In this document: positions 29,145-37,300 of the stretch, piece after piece
How the letters are laid out: the number at the start of each line of letters is the position of its first letter
Position numbering within the stretch: the stretch's first letter is position 1
From: Candidatus Peribacteria bacterium
GTDB lineage: Bacteria > Patescibacteriota > Gracilibacteria > Peribacterales > Peribacteraceae
Direction: 5' to 3'
Length of the DNA: 44,424 bases
NCBI GenBank assembly: GCA_023245765.1
Contig: JAHFJP010000006.1
Span: 1 to 44,424, forward strand
The notes under the pieces: generated by a model
What the model saw: the letters and a program-made list of their open reading frames with translations, nothing else
Databases searched by the model: none
What the model was told of the DNA's origin: nothing
Position numbers and translations under genes: made by a program

Positions 29145-29843
29145 TTACTTTGATGTCGCACTCCCTCTCAGCTGCCTCCGTGTCGCCGCCCGACTCGATA
29201 CCGAGTTGTAGTCGTAGCCTTTGACCGTCAGCGGGATACTGATCTTGCTACTCATCATTCCCCCGTTATTGAGGAAAGCCCGACCGGTCGTCCGGCCGTA
29301 GATGAGATCCGTCTGGAGTCCGGTCGTGCGCTTGACCTCTTTGTCTTTGATGAACGACTGGCAGAGCGTCATGTAGCCGGCGGAAAATCCCTTGTACTGC
29401 CAACACACGCCTGTCTTCTCGGACCGGAGCAGGGCCGCACGCTCCTGCTGACTGAGCGCATCGATCGGTGACACGTCCTTTTCCGGCGGAACGTAATCTT
29501 TGGTGGAGAGCGGCTCAGTCACGAGGGGTTCACCGCGGACTTTCCCCGTCCCGGGATTATTCAGGTAGAGGTCAATCGTCGCACGGTCATTGATGTCCGG
29601 CTTGATGAGCCCCGTCTGTCCTTCCTGCAGGTAGATATTGTAGATATCAATGGCTCTGCCGTAATCCACGCGATCCTTCGTCGTGTACGCCGCATGGAGT
29701 GTCGTCTGTACGCCGTCGGGTCCGATGAGCGTATCGCCGAGTGCAAGTCCGTTGAGGGACTGGGCCGCAACGAACGGGAGCGTCGTACCCATCACGAATG
29801 TGGCGATGAACAGAGCAACGGAACGGGTGGAGGTGGTCTTCAT
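29145..29843 (-). CDS. Hypothetical exported protein
   Basis: Protein of 232 aa with a Sec signal peptide ('SVALFIATFVMGTTLPFVAA'). The mature part has 'LALGDTLIGPDGVQTTLHAA', a Pro/Ser-rich middle and two Cys ('GVCWQYKG', 'LCQSFIKD') that may form a disulfide. The C-terminus is basic ('RAATRRQLRGSATSK'). No family recognised. It has a strong promoter with a 26-nt leader, unlike most genes here. Confidence 0.72.
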   Translation of the reverse strand: MKTTSTRSVALFIATFVMGTTLPFVAAQSLNGLALGDTLIGPDGVQTTLHAAYTTKDRVDYGRAIDIYNIYLQEGQTGLIKPDINDRATIDLYLNNPGTGKVRGEPLVTEPLSTKDYVPPEKDVSPIDALSQQERAALLRSEKTGVCWQYKGFSAGYMTLCQSFIKDKEVKRTTGLQTDLIYGRTTGRAFLNNGGMMSSKISIPLTVKGYDYNSVSSRAATRRQLRGSATSK

Positions 29844-29869
29844 AAGAGAGGGTGTGAATGTTCGGTACT

Positions 29870-29898
29870 ATTATACTATAATTTGATAATTATCGCAA
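29870..29898 (-). promoter_or_regulatory. Promoter of the exported-protein gene at 29843
   Basis: On the minus strand TTGCGA (29898-29893), a 17-bp AT-rich spacer, TATAAT (29875-29870). This is the best-matching promoter of the window with a real leader. Confidence 0.7.
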
Positions 29899-30849
29899 TC
29901 CCGTCACCAGCCGCACTTTCTCCATGGTTTTCGCTGCCACCAGACTAGCCTTTTTGCCGCCGTTGACCATCGTTTTCTCGACAAAATTTATATTCTTCTC
30001 AAAGTCCATGCGGCGCTTTCGCATCGGAGCGAAGTAGTTCATAAATGCCTCCAGCAGCCGTTTCTTGGCTTCGCCGTAGGGCATCCCTTTCTTGTACTCC
30101 GCAGCGAGGGCTTTGCGCTCCGCATCGTTCAAAAACAGTTTGTGAATCTGATAGATCACACACGTCTCTGGATCCTTGGGATCGTTCATACCTTTGGAAT
30201 CGGTCACGATGCCCATAATGGCCTTCTTGATAACGGCGTCCGGCGCAAAAAGTGGGATGGTGTTGCCGTAGCTCTTGCTCATCTTCTGCCCATCAATGCC
30301 CGGCACGACCGCGACGTCGTCCTGAATCTTGGCCGCCGGGACAACGAATGTTTCGCCAAAGGTATTGTTGAATTTGATGGCGATGTCCCGTGCCATTTCC
30401 AGATGCTGCTTCTGGTCTTTGCCAACGGGAACGGTATCAGCCTGGTACAGCAGAATGTCGGCCGTCTGAAGTACGGGATACGCGAAGAGTCCCACAGATG
30501 CGGCAATCCCCTTCTCCACCTTCTCCTTATAGGAGACCGCGCGCTCCAGAAGACCCATCGGCGAGACCGTCGAGAGAATCCACATCAATTCGGAATGTTC
30601 GGGAACATAGGATTGGAAGAAGAGCGTGCCCTTCTCGGTATCAAAACCGCACGCAAGGAGATCGAGTGAGACCTGCTGACGGTTCTCCCGGAGTTCGTCG
30701 GGATTTTGGACGGTTGTGAGAGCGTGCAGGTCAGCAATCATGAGCGTCACGTCCGCCGTCGCCTGAAAATCGACATTCGGTTTGATGTACCCGAAATAGT
30801 TTCCGAGATGCGGGAGGCCGGAGGGCTGGATTCCAGAGAGGATTCGCAT
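29890..30849 (-). CDS. trpS: Tryptophanyl-tRNA synthetase
   Basis: Protein of 319 aa charging tRNA-Trp. Class I signatures: 'SGIQPSGLPHLGNYFGYIK' (the HIGH-like HLGN), 'ADLHALTT', 'YPVLQTADILLYQADTVPVG' and 'GIDGQKMSKSYGNTIPLFA' (KMSKS). Length and layout are those of the bacterial enzyme. A palindromic repeat pair lies upstream, and a TATTGT box ends 6 nt before the start. Its 3' end overlaps the promoter of the downstream exported-protein gene. Confidence 0.96.
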   Translation of the reverse strand: MRILSGIQPSGLPHLGNYFGYIKPNVDFQATADVTLMIADLHALTTVQNPDELRENRQQVSLDLLACGFDTEKGTLFFQSYVPEHSELMWILSTVSPMGLLERAVSYKEKVEKGIAASVGLFAYPVLQTADILLYQADTVPVGKDQKQHLEMARDIAIKFNNTFGETFVVPAAKIQDDVAVVPGIDGQKMSKSYGNTIPLFAPDAVIKKAIMGIVTDSKGMNDPKDPETCVIYQIHKLFLNDAERKALAAEYKKGMPYGEAKKRLLEAFMNYFAPMRKRRMDFEKNINFVEKTMVNGGKKASLVAAKTMEKVRLVTGLR

Positions 30850-30855
30850 GCCTGA

Positions 30856-30861
30856 ACAATA
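30856..30861 (-). promoter_or_regulatory. -10 box of trpS
   Basis: TATTGT on the minus strand ends 6 nt before the start codon. Confidence 0.35.
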
Positions 30862-30908
30862 GCGCAGGTCTACGACCTGCGCACGCCCAGCGCGGGTCTT
30901 CGACCCGC
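30862..30908. repeat. Two adjacent palindromic repeats
   Basis: GCGCAGGTC-TAC-GACCTGCGC (30862-30882) is followed 9 nt later by GCGGGTC-TTC-GACCCGC (30892-30908). These are intergenic copies of the element found inside rpsA, proA and mevalonate kinase. Confidence 0.8.
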
Positions 30909-30920
30909 AGGAGAGTGCAC

Positions 30921-31574
30921 CTATCCCAATTTCTTTAAAACCTCCTCAAATGGCCTCGGCATCGGAGCCTCTATCGTGACCTCCTTGCCCGTCACCGGAT
31001 GCGGAAAGGAGACTTTCCATGCATGGAGGAAAAATCGTCTGTACCCCGTCTGCCGGCAGAATGTCCTGTTGAACTTTTCGTTACCGTACACATCGTCCAT
31101 CACGAGCGGATACTTGATCAGCGAAAAGTGGCGGCGGATCTGGTGCTGGCGGCCGGTCTCGATCTCCACTTCCATGTCGCTGGCATTCGCGAAGCGCCGG
31201 AGGACTTTGTAGCGGGTTGTTGCGGGAATGTTTCCTTCGCTCTTGTTGCGCGCAGGCAGCGGAATCTTGATCTCCCCATGATCCCGGTCCATTCTCCCGG
31301 CGATGAGTGTCCGGTAGGTCTTCTTCCAGCCCTTGAATTTGGATGCGAGAGCATCCGCGAGCACCTTTTTATTCCGTGCGAAGAGGACGATTCCCGACGT
31401 CTCGAAGTCGAGGCGGTTCAGCGGATGAATTCCGGGATATTCCTTCTTGAGGAAATCGTAGAGCGGCAGCTTCTGCACCTTGCCCGATCCTTTTACTACC
31501 AATTCACCACTGAGCTTATTGACGGCCAGAATAGCGTCGTCACTGTACAGGATACGATCACGGGAGATGGGCAT
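30921..31574 (-). CDS. RluA-family pseudouridine synthase
   Basis: Protein of 217 aa. The catalytic motif 'IHPLNRLDFETSGIVLFARN' holds the Asp of HRLD-type sites, here NRLD. Then come 'KTYRTLIAGRMDRDHGEIKI' and 'VEIETGRQHQIRRHFSLIKY'. There is no S4 domain, so it is the short RluA/RluE-like or tRNA type. It isomerises uridine in rRNA or tRNA; the exact site is unknown. The start at 31574 is set by domain extent, with GATACT ending 8 nt upstream. Confidence 0.9.
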   Translation of the reverse strand: MPISRDRILYSDDAILAVNKLSGELVVKGSGKVQKLPLYDFLKKEYPGIHPLNRLDFETSGIVLFARNKKVLADALASKFKGWKKTYRTLIAGRMDRDHGEIKIPLPARNKSEGNIPATTRYKVLRRFANASDMEVEIETGRQHQIRRHFSLIKYPLVMDDVYGNEKFNRTFCRQTGYRRFFLHAWKVSFPHPVTGKEVTIEAPMPRPFEEVLKKLG

Positions 31575-31677
31575 GCCCGCAGAGTATCGTCGGATTTTCG
31601 GCCTGGGTAAAGCTCGACAGAATGAAGGCAGCGCGAATATTTGCGTTTGGAGAGCATTTTCTGGCATACCTCTGTAC

Positions 31678-32205
31678 ATGTCATTGCACGAATCAGGATA
31701 CACAGGAATGAATCCCATTCCGTTGCCGGATATGCGCGACGTTCAGACGGCATTTTCCAATAAACGATCTTTGCCACGCCCGCAGAGAGACAGGGCTCCT
31801 GAGTGGAAAATTGAACGGGATGAATACCACAGGATAATGATCAATTGCGGGAGGGTTCTGGGTCGATGCGATTCCATCCAGGCATTCGTTGAGCAGGGAC
31901 CGGGTGTTTTACGAAAAATATTTACGAATGTCGTCAGACTTTCCGAGAGCGCATGTGAGAGCATCATCGATCAAATAAATACCATTCGTCAAAAGACAAT
32001 GACAGTGTTGCAGGATCTGCATTGGCATCTCGTACAGAGAACCGATGGAAAGGCCATCCTCGATCAGTTTCATTCACGGATTCTCCGCATCGATTATGAA
32101 ATCGACAGAATCGGAACTGGCAACAGCCTGCCCTGTTCTGTCAGTTTGGCCGCCAATCAGCCGAACATACATAATAACGTTCTTTTCTACCTGGGTGCTG
32201 CCTGA
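31678..32205 (+). CDS. Hypothetical protein
   Basis: Protein of 175 aa, unrecognised. A basic N-terminal part ('SNKRSLPRPQRDRAPEWKIE') is followed by helical segments ('KIFTNVVRLSESACESIIDQ', 'FHSRILRIDYEIDRIGTGNS'). No signal peptide. AT-richer than its neighbours. The start at 31678 follows a weak CATACC box by 7 nt; earlier in-frame starts would be antisense to the pseudouridine synthase gene. It converges on the TrmB gene with 1 nt between stops. Confidence 0.55.
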   Translation: MSLHESGYTGMNPIPLPDMRDVQTAFSNKRSLPRPQRDRAPEWKIERDEYHRIMINCGRVLGRCDSIQAFVEQGPGVLRKIFTNVVRLSESACESIIDQINTIRQKTMTVLQDLHWHLVQRTDGKAILDQFHSRILRIDYEIDRIGTGNSLPCSVSLAANQPNIHNNVLFYLGAA

Positions 32206-32206
32206 A

Positions 32207-32950
32207 TCACGCGGGGAGATGCCGCCAGAGTTCCTCGAACATCGTCTGATGCGTTGATGCGAGCGTTTTGCCGAAGATCTCGATCGCGGCCACTTGGTTC
32301 TCTCCGTACGTGACCATGCAGATACGATCCTTACAGATGATGCAGTCGGAAAGAAACGTTGCGCCCTTGGAGAGCAGTTTGATCTTGTGTCGTTCGGAGT
32401 GGAATTTTTTCTGGTACTGCCGGGCTTCGGGACTATCGACGACGACCTCCCGCGCGCGGCCGCCGCTCTCGCGCAGAATGGCGGGAATCGTGTTGAGTGA
32501 CGCATCGACGACCGTGCCGAAGACCGCGGGATTGAAGAACGTGCAGAATTCCTTCTCCTGTGATAGGGATTCGTAAATTTTCATGACGGCGTCCTTCCCT
32601 TCGGAAAACTTCACCTTCGGTGTGACACTGAGCGTGTTCTCGAGGGATTCCAGCGCGGGCAGTTGTTCTTCAAGGAGTGCAAGAGTGTGCTGGAGATTGC
32701 GCTCTTCGGCCTTGAGCACCGTTGCGATGTCGCGAACCGGAATGCACTTTACGTATTTGACTCCCGCACGCTCAAATTCCTCGATGAGGCGACGCTCACG
32801 GAGCTTCTCGAGCACGAAGTACATCGACGAGCGCGGGATGCCGGCATGCTTGGCGATCACGCTGACGGGCTGCCCCCCGAGCGAGAGTAATTTGAGGAAG
32901 ACATCTGCTTCCTTTTTCGTGAGACCGAGTTTCGAAAACAGGGTATTCAT
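32207..32950 (-). CDS. TrmB-family transcriptional regulator (module 1)
   Basis: Protein of 247 aa. An N-terminal winged helix ('LGLTKKEADVFLKLLSLGG', 'AGIPRSSMYFVLEKLRERRL') is followed by a coiled linker ('AEERNLQHTLALLEEQLPAL') and a C-terminal ligand/effector domain ('DAVMKIYESLSQEKEFCTFF', 'VAAIEIFGKTLASTHQTMFE'). TrmB proteins sense sugars or other ligands and act as repressors or activators. It is divergent from the ABC transporter gene run at 33091 across a 140-bp AT-rich region with inverted repeats, which makes that operon its likely target. Confidence 0.88.
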   Translation of the reverse strand: MNTLFSKLGLTKKEADVFLKLLSLGGQPVSVIAKHAGIPRSSMYFVLEKLRERRLIEEFERAGVKYVKCIPVRDIATVLKAEERNLQHTLALLEEQLPALESLENTLSVTPKVKFSEGKDAVMKIYESLSQEKEFCTFFNPAVFGTVVDASLNTIPAILRESGGRAREVVVDSPEARQYQKKFHSERHKIKLLSKGATFLSDCIICKDRICMVTYGENQVAAIEIFGKTLASTHQTMFEELWRHLPA

Positions 32951-32956
32951 AGATGT

Positions 32957-33035
32957 TGTCGGAAATTATCGACATGTAAATATTATCGCAATGTAGACAT
33001 TCGAACAAGTATTTTTACTTATTCATTTTACATTG
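32957..33035. promoter_or_regulatory. Candidate operators between TrmB 1 and the ABC operon
   Basis: Inverted repeats: TGTCG-N8-CGACA (32957-32974), and CAATGTA (32989-32995) facing TACATTG (33029-33035), with a related CATGTAA at 32973-32979. They occupy the divergent promoter region. Confidence 0.4.
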
Positions 33036-33064
33036 TTGACCAAATAGGACATACACGCGAGTAT
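33036..33064 (+). promoter_or_regulatory. Candidate promoter of the ABC operon
   Basis: TTGACC (33036-33041), 17 bp, then GAGTAT (33059-33064); alternatively TATACG at 33062. It leaves a leader of ~20 nt before ATG 33091. Adjacent to the inverted repeats. Confidence 0.35.
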
Positions 33065-33090
33065 ACGGCTTCCGTTTCCCCTTTTCTCAC

Positions 33091-34101
33091 ATGAATACCC
33101 TCAGCAGATTCGCCGCGATTGTCCTCATTATTCCGGTCGTCGGTCTGACACTTGCCGGATGCAGCAAGAAACTCACCGGTGACGTTACTACGGGTGCGAA
33201 GTTGTCCTTCAAGATCAATGTCGATACGTGGCTCGGCTACGCGCCGCTCTACCTCGCCAAGGAAAAAGGATTCTTCGGAAATGCGGACGTCTCGATCGAT
33301 GTGAGTCCCGACGTCGCCGTGCGCAAGACCGGCATCAAGAGCGGCAATTTCCAGGCCATCGCCGAGACGGTGGACATGCTGGTCCTCGACCGGGACGAAG
33401 GCGTCCCGACGGTTGCCGTCAGCGGCATGGACTTCAGTAACGGCGCGGACGGCATCGTCGCGGTCGATGCGGTGAAGACGCTCCAGGATCTGAAGGGGAA
33501 GACCGTCCTCGTACAGAAGAACTACGCAAGTGAAGCGCTGCTCAACTATCTGCTCGAGAAAAACGGCATCGCGTTCGCGGACGTGCACACAGTGGATACC
33601 GAGGCCGGGGCCGCGGGAGCGGCATTCGTCGCGGGCAAGACCGACGTCGCCGTGACGTTCGAACCGTGGCTGTCCAAAGCGAAGGATCGCGGCAACGGTC
33701 ATATTCTGATCAGCAGCAAAGATGCTCCCGGCGTCATCGTCGACATCCTCTCGATTCAGAAAGATTACCTCACGGCGCATCCTGAAGTTGTCCGTGATGT
33801 CGTCAACGGATGGTTCAAAGCGGTCGAGTACTGGAGGGCACACACGGAGGAGTCGAACGCGATCATGGCGAAATATTACTCGGATACCCCCGCAGAGTTC
33901 GCCGATCAGATCTCTGGAATCAAGTGGCCGACATATGAGGAAAATGTGAGCTACTTCACGAAGGGATCGACGCCGAGTATCTACGATACGGCGAACACCT
34001 TCGTGGAAATCTACAAGAAAACCGGCCAGACCCAGAACGACTTTGATCTGGATCCCGCCATCGACGGATCGATTCTCCAGAGCCTGCATGCGTCGAAGTA
34101 A
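33091..34101 (+). CDS. NitT/TauT-type ABC transporter substrate-binding lipoprotein
   Basis: Protein of 336 aa. The lipoprotein signal ends 'VVGLTLAGC' with the lipidated Cys at residue 24. The mature part is NMT1/SsuA-like: 'FKINVDTWLGYAPLYLAKEK', 'DLKGKTVLVQKNYASEALLN', 'DVAVTFEPWLSKAKDRG' and 'VDILSIQKDYLTAHPEVVRD'. Substrates in this family include nitrate, sulfonates, taurine and thiamine precursors; nothing in the sequence decides. It is first of an ABC gene run with the permease (14-nt overlap) and ATPase. Two Cys-rich proteins follow. Confidence 0.92.
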   Translation: MNTLSRFAAIVLIIPVVGLTLAGCSKKLTGDVTTGAKLSFKINVDTWLGYAPLYLAKEKGFFGNADVSIDVSPDVAVRKTGIKSGNFQAIAETVDMLVLDRDEGVPTVAVSGMDFSNGADGIVAVDAVKTLQDLKGKTVLVQKNYASEALLNYLLEKNGIAFADVHTVDTEAGAAGAAFVAGKTDVAVTFEPWLSKAKDRGNGHILISSKDAPGVIVDILSIQKDYLTAHPEVVRDVVNGWFKAVEYWRAHTEESNAIMAKYYSDTPAEFADQISGIKWPTYEENVSYFTKGSTPSIYDTANTFVEIYKKTGQTQNDFDLDPAIDGSILQSLHASK

Positions 34102-34864
34102 GTGGGCCTCCGTCGGCCTCGGCTCGCTGTCGTTCGCGGTTATCTTCGTGATCTGGAGCGCAGTGACGTACACGCGATTCGTCAGCGACGTCTTCCTGCC
34201 GACACCGAGTGAACTTGTTCACGGAGCAGTCATGCTCTTCGTGCAGCGGGGCTTCCTCTGGGACATCGGCATCAGCGCGCTGCGCATCATCATCGGATTT
34301 GTGATTGCCGTCATGCTCGCGATCCCGATCGGCATCGCATTGGGATTGAGCCGCCGGGCGAGCCAATTGCTCGAACCCGTCGTCGACTTTATCCGCTACA
34401 TTCCGAATCCCGCGCTCATTCCCCTCTTCATCCTCTGGTTTGGGGTCGGCGAGACCGAGAAGATCATCGTGATTTCCCAGACCGTGTTCTTTCAGCTCGT
34501 GCTGATGGTGGCCAACTCCGTGTCGTTCACGCCCAAGGAGATTATCGAATCGGCACAGACGCTCGGCGCGACGCGCTGGCACATCATCACGCGCGTGATT
34601 TTCCCCTACATCAAGCCACGAATCTACGATGACCTGCGCATCTCCATCGGCTGGGCATGGACGGCGCTGATGGCTGCGGAAATCGTCGGTGCCAGCTCCG
34701 GCATCGGCTTGATCATCGTCGAAGCGCAACGATTGCTCCGCACGCCGAACGTGGTCGCCGGCATTCTGACCATCGGCATTCTGGGACTCATCACCGACAT
34801 CACGATGAAGTTGCTCTACCCCGTCTTCTTCCCCTGGGCTCCCAAGCTCGAGCACCATGCTTGA
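34088..34864 (+). CDS. NitT/TauT-type ABC transporter permease
   Basis: Protein of 258 aa with about six membrane helices. The binding-protein-dependent permease fold is clear: 'DIGISALRIIIGFVIAVMLA', 'YIPNPALIPLFILWFGVGE', and the EAA-type coupling loop 'ESAQTLGATRWHIITRVIFP'. The last helices include 'VVAGILTIGILGLITDITMK'. The start at 34088 is inside the end of the binding-protein gene (overlap 14 nt) and gives normal length. It forms the channel with the ATPase that overlaps its end by 8 nt. Confidence 0.93.
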   Translation: MRRSKWASVGLGSLSFAVIFVIWSAVTYTRFVSDVFLPTPSELVHGAVMLFVQRGFLWDIGISALRIIIGFVIAVMLAIPIGIALGLSRRASQLLEPVVDFIRYIPNPALIPLFILWFGVGETEKIIVISQTVFFQLVLMVANSVSFTPKEIIESAQTLGATRWHIITRVIFPYIKPRIYDDLRISIGWAWTALMAAEIVGASSGIGLIIVEAQRLLRTPNVVAGILTIGILGLITDITMKLLYPVFFPWAPKLEHHA

Positions 34865-35600
34865 ACTCATCCATGTCAGTAAGAGCTTCCGGTCGGCGGA
34901 CGGCGCTGTCGTTCCGGCTGTCGATGATATCTCGATGACGATCAGCGAAAAGGAATTCGTCTCGATCGTCGGTCCGTCCGGCTGCGGCAAGACCACGCTC
35001 CTCAGGATGATCGCGGGGCTCGAGACCTCCGCGGGATCGCACATTGTCTTCAACGGCCATCCCGTCCACGGCCCCGACCGCGAGCGCGGCATGGTCTTCC
35101 AGAACTTCGCGCTCTTCCCGTGGATGACGGTGGAGGAGAATATCGGCAGTGGCCTGCGCTTCGCTGGCAAATCCGATGCGGAGACGCAGGACATCGTTTC
35201 ACGCTACCTGAAGCTGACCGGTTTGGAGAAGTTCGCGACGGCGTACCCGATGACACTCTCCGGCGGCATGAAGCAACGCGTCGCAATCGCCCGAACGCTG
35301 GCCAGCGACCCACAGATCATCCTGATGGATGAGCCCTTCGGCGCACTCGATACGCAAACGCGGTCGCAGATGCAGGAATTTCTCGCGGACCTCTGGGTCA
35401 AAGACAGCAAGACCGTCATCTTCGTCACGCACGACATCGAAGAAGCGATCTTCCTCTCCGATCGTGTGTTTTTGATGTCTCCGAGGCCGGGACAGATCAA
35501 ACAGGAATTCAAGATCCCTTTCGGACCCGGCCGAAACCATGAACTGAAGTTCTCGGATGAGTTCTTCGCACTCAAGAAGGAGATCATGCGGATGATGTGA
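34857..35600 (+). CDS. NitT/TauT-type ABC transporter ATPase
   Basis: Protein of 247 aa. Walker A 'IVGPSGCGKTTLLRMIAGLE', Q-loop 'GMVFQNFALFPWMTVEENI', signature 'LSGGMKQRVAIARTLASDP', Walker B 'IILMDEPFGALD' and 'FVTHDIEEAIFLSDRVFLM' are all canonical for the SsuB/TauB/NrtD group. It energises the permease encoded just upstream, overlapping by 8 nt. The Cys-rich gene follows 20 nt after its stop. Confidence 0.95.
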   Translation: MLELIHVSKSFRSADGAVVPAVDDISMTISEKEFVSIVGPSGCGKTTLLRMIAGLETSAGSHIVFNGHPVHGPDRERGMVFQNFALFPWMTVEENIGSGLRFAGKSDAETQDIVSRYLKLTGLEKFATAYPMTLSGGMKQRVAIARTLASDPQIILMDEPFGALDTQTRSQMQEFLADLWVKDSKTVIFVTHDIEEAIFLSDRVFLMSPRPGQIKQEFKIPFGPGRNHELKFSDEFFALKKEIMRMM

Positions 35601-35607
35601 ACCATGC

Positions 35608-35613
35608 TAGACT
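35608..35613 (+). promoter_or_regulatory. -10 box of Cys-rich paralogue 1
   Basis: TAGACT ends 7 nt before ATG 35621. It implies that the Cys-rich genes can be transcribed separately from the ABC operon. Confidence 0.45.
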
Positions 35614-35620
35614 TCATCTG

Positions 35621-37294
35621 ATGCAATCCACCTGCCCCCACTGCTCCGGCACATTCACGATCGAGCATGCCGATCTCGATTTTATCGAAAGGATCTCGCC
35701 GGTCATCGCGGGAAAAAAGCACCTGATTCCCCCTCCGACCTTCTGCCCAACGTGCCGACGGCAGCGGCGCTTTACGCACCGCAATGAGAAGCGGCTCTAC
35801 CAGCGGACGTGCGCCAAGACCGGCAAGCCGATCATCTCGATCTATTCGCCGGACAAGAACCTCGTCGTCTTCGACAAGACGGAATGGTGGGGCGACGGAT
35901 GGGACGCGAAGGCGCACGCAAAGGACATCGACTTCTCGCGGCCGTTCTTCGAGCAACTGCGGGAATTGCAGACAGTCGTGCCGCGGATGGCGCTCCAGCA
36001 GGAGAATAACCAGAATAGCGACTACACCGGCAACACGTCGCACCTGAAGAACTGCTATCTGATCTTCTCTGCGGACTTCGACCAGGATTGCGCGTACGGC
36101 GTCTGGATCGAGCGCAGCAAAAACTGCTGCGACAACCTGATGATCGACGAATGCGAGCAGAGCTATGAATGTTTCTTCTCCAAAAAACTCTATCGTTGCC
36201 GCAACGCCCTGCACTGCTCCCAGTGCAGCGACAGTGCCTTTCTGTTCGACTGCCGCAACTGTCAGAGCTGCCTGATGTGCTGGGGACTCCGCAACAAGAA
36301 GCACTGCATCGCCAACGTCCAGTACACCAAAGAGGAGTATGAAAAGCGCCTGAAGGAATTCCCGCTGACGTCGCACAAGAATTACGAGGCGGCCAAGGAG
36401 CAGTTCGCCAAACTGTTCGCGAAGGCGCCGCGGCCGGCCATGCGCATCCAGGGCACCGTCATTGATTCAACAGGAGATCTTCTGAGTCAGTGCCAGAACT
36501 GTAAAGATTGCTACGAACTGACAGAGGGCAAAGACTGCCGGTACTGTGCAGGGGCCTTCAAGGTGGTTGACGCGGTGGATTGCAATTATTTCATGGGGGA
36601 ATTCGGGTACGAGAACTGCGAGTGCTTCCCCATGCCGCAGCACTCGGCCTTCAACATGAACTCCTACGGGGGATCGGATCTGTACTACTGCGACATGTGC
36701 ATGCTCAACTGCCGCGACTGCTTTGGCTGCGTTGGCCTCAAGCGCGGGCAGTACTGCATCTTGAACAAGCAGTATACGAAGAATGAATACGAAGCACTGC
36801 TCCCGCGATTGATCGATCACATGACGAAAACTGGTGAATGGGGCCAATACGTTCCGGCAGCGATGAGTCTCTACGCCTACAACGAATCTCAGGCGCAGGA
36901 GGAATTCCCGCTGACGAAGAAAGACGCTACCGTAAAGGGATGGTCCTGGTTGGACGAAGAGGAGAACAATAAATCCGCCGGACCGGCCGTCCCGATCCCC
37001 GATGATATCAGCGACATCGACGATACGATCTGTCAGCAGATTCTCCGGTGCGAAGTCACCGGCAAGGCATACAAGATCATCCCGCAGGAACTGACGTTCT
37101 ACAGAGATCTCGGCATCCCGATTCCCCGCCGCTGCTTTGATCAGCGGCACACCGATCGCATCACCCACCGCAATCCCCGCCAGCTCTGGACGAGAAAGTG
37201 CGGAAAGTGCTCGAAGGAGATTCAGTCGACATATGATCCAAAGAGGCCGGAAGTCGTTTTGTGTGAAGAGTGTTACTTGAAGATGGTTTACTAA
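35621..37294 (+). CDS. Giant Cys-rich zinc-ribbon protein, paralogue 1
   Basis: Protein of 557 aa with about 40 cysteines, no signal peptide and no membrane helix. Layout: N-terminal ribbon ('CPHC'...'CPTCRRQRRFTHRNEKRLY'); a conserved 'IISIYSPDKNLVVFDKTEWW' block; Cys-rich repeat block 1 ('DCRNCQSCLMCWGLRNKKHC') ending in 'QYTKEEYEKRL' near residue 230; block 2 ending in 'YCILNKQYTKNEYEALL' near 380; and a C-terminal double ribbon ('RKCGKCSKE', 'CEECYLKMVY'). The blocks are internal duplicates with a period suggesting a solenoid lined by Cys pairs. I know similar sequences only as uncharacterised CPR proteins. GTG 35597 is an alternative start. It shares ~the whole architecture with 37301 and 39884. 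Confidence 0.85.
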   Translation: MQSTCPHCSGTFTIEHADLDFIERISPVIAGKKHLIPPPTFCPTCRRQRRFTHRNEKRLYQRTCAKTGKPIISIYSPDKNLVVFDKTEWWGDGWDAKAHAKDIDFSRPFFEQLRELQTVVPRMALQQENNQNSDYTGNTSHLKNCYLIFSADFDQDCAYGVWIERSKNCCDNLMIDECEQSYECFFSKKLYRCRNALHCSQCSDSAFLFDCRNCQSCLMCWGLRNKKHCIANVQYTKEEYEKRLKEFPLTSHKNYEAAKEQFAKLFAKAPRPAMRIQGTVIDSTGDLLSQCQNCKDCYELTEGKDCRYCAGAFKVVDAVDCNYFMGEFGYENCECFPMPQHSAFNMNSYGGSDLYYCDMCMLNCRDCFGCVGLKRGQYCILNKQYTKNEYEALLPRLIDHMTKTGEWGQYVPAAMSLYAYNESQAQEEFPLTKKDATVKGWSWLDEEENNKSAGPAVPIPDDISDIDDTICQQILRCEVTGKAYKIIPQELTFYRDLGIPIPRRCFDQRHTDRITHRNPRQLWTRKCGKCSKEIQSTYDPKRPEVVLCEECYLKMVY

Positions 37295-37300
37295 CGCCTC

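Noticed and set aside
33028-34173. A 381-codon minus-strand frame over the substrate-binding protein gene
   Set aside because: Antisense to a recognisable lipoprotein gene; composition is shadow-like.
33956-35194. A 412-codon minus-strand frame over the permease and ATPase genes
   Set aside because: Antisense to two genes with intact ABC motifs; no domain of its own.
33091-35600. Assigning the ABC transporter to nitrate, taurine or thiamine precursor uptake
   Set aside because: The NitT/TauT family is too broad and no assimilatory genes are adjacent to decide the substrate.
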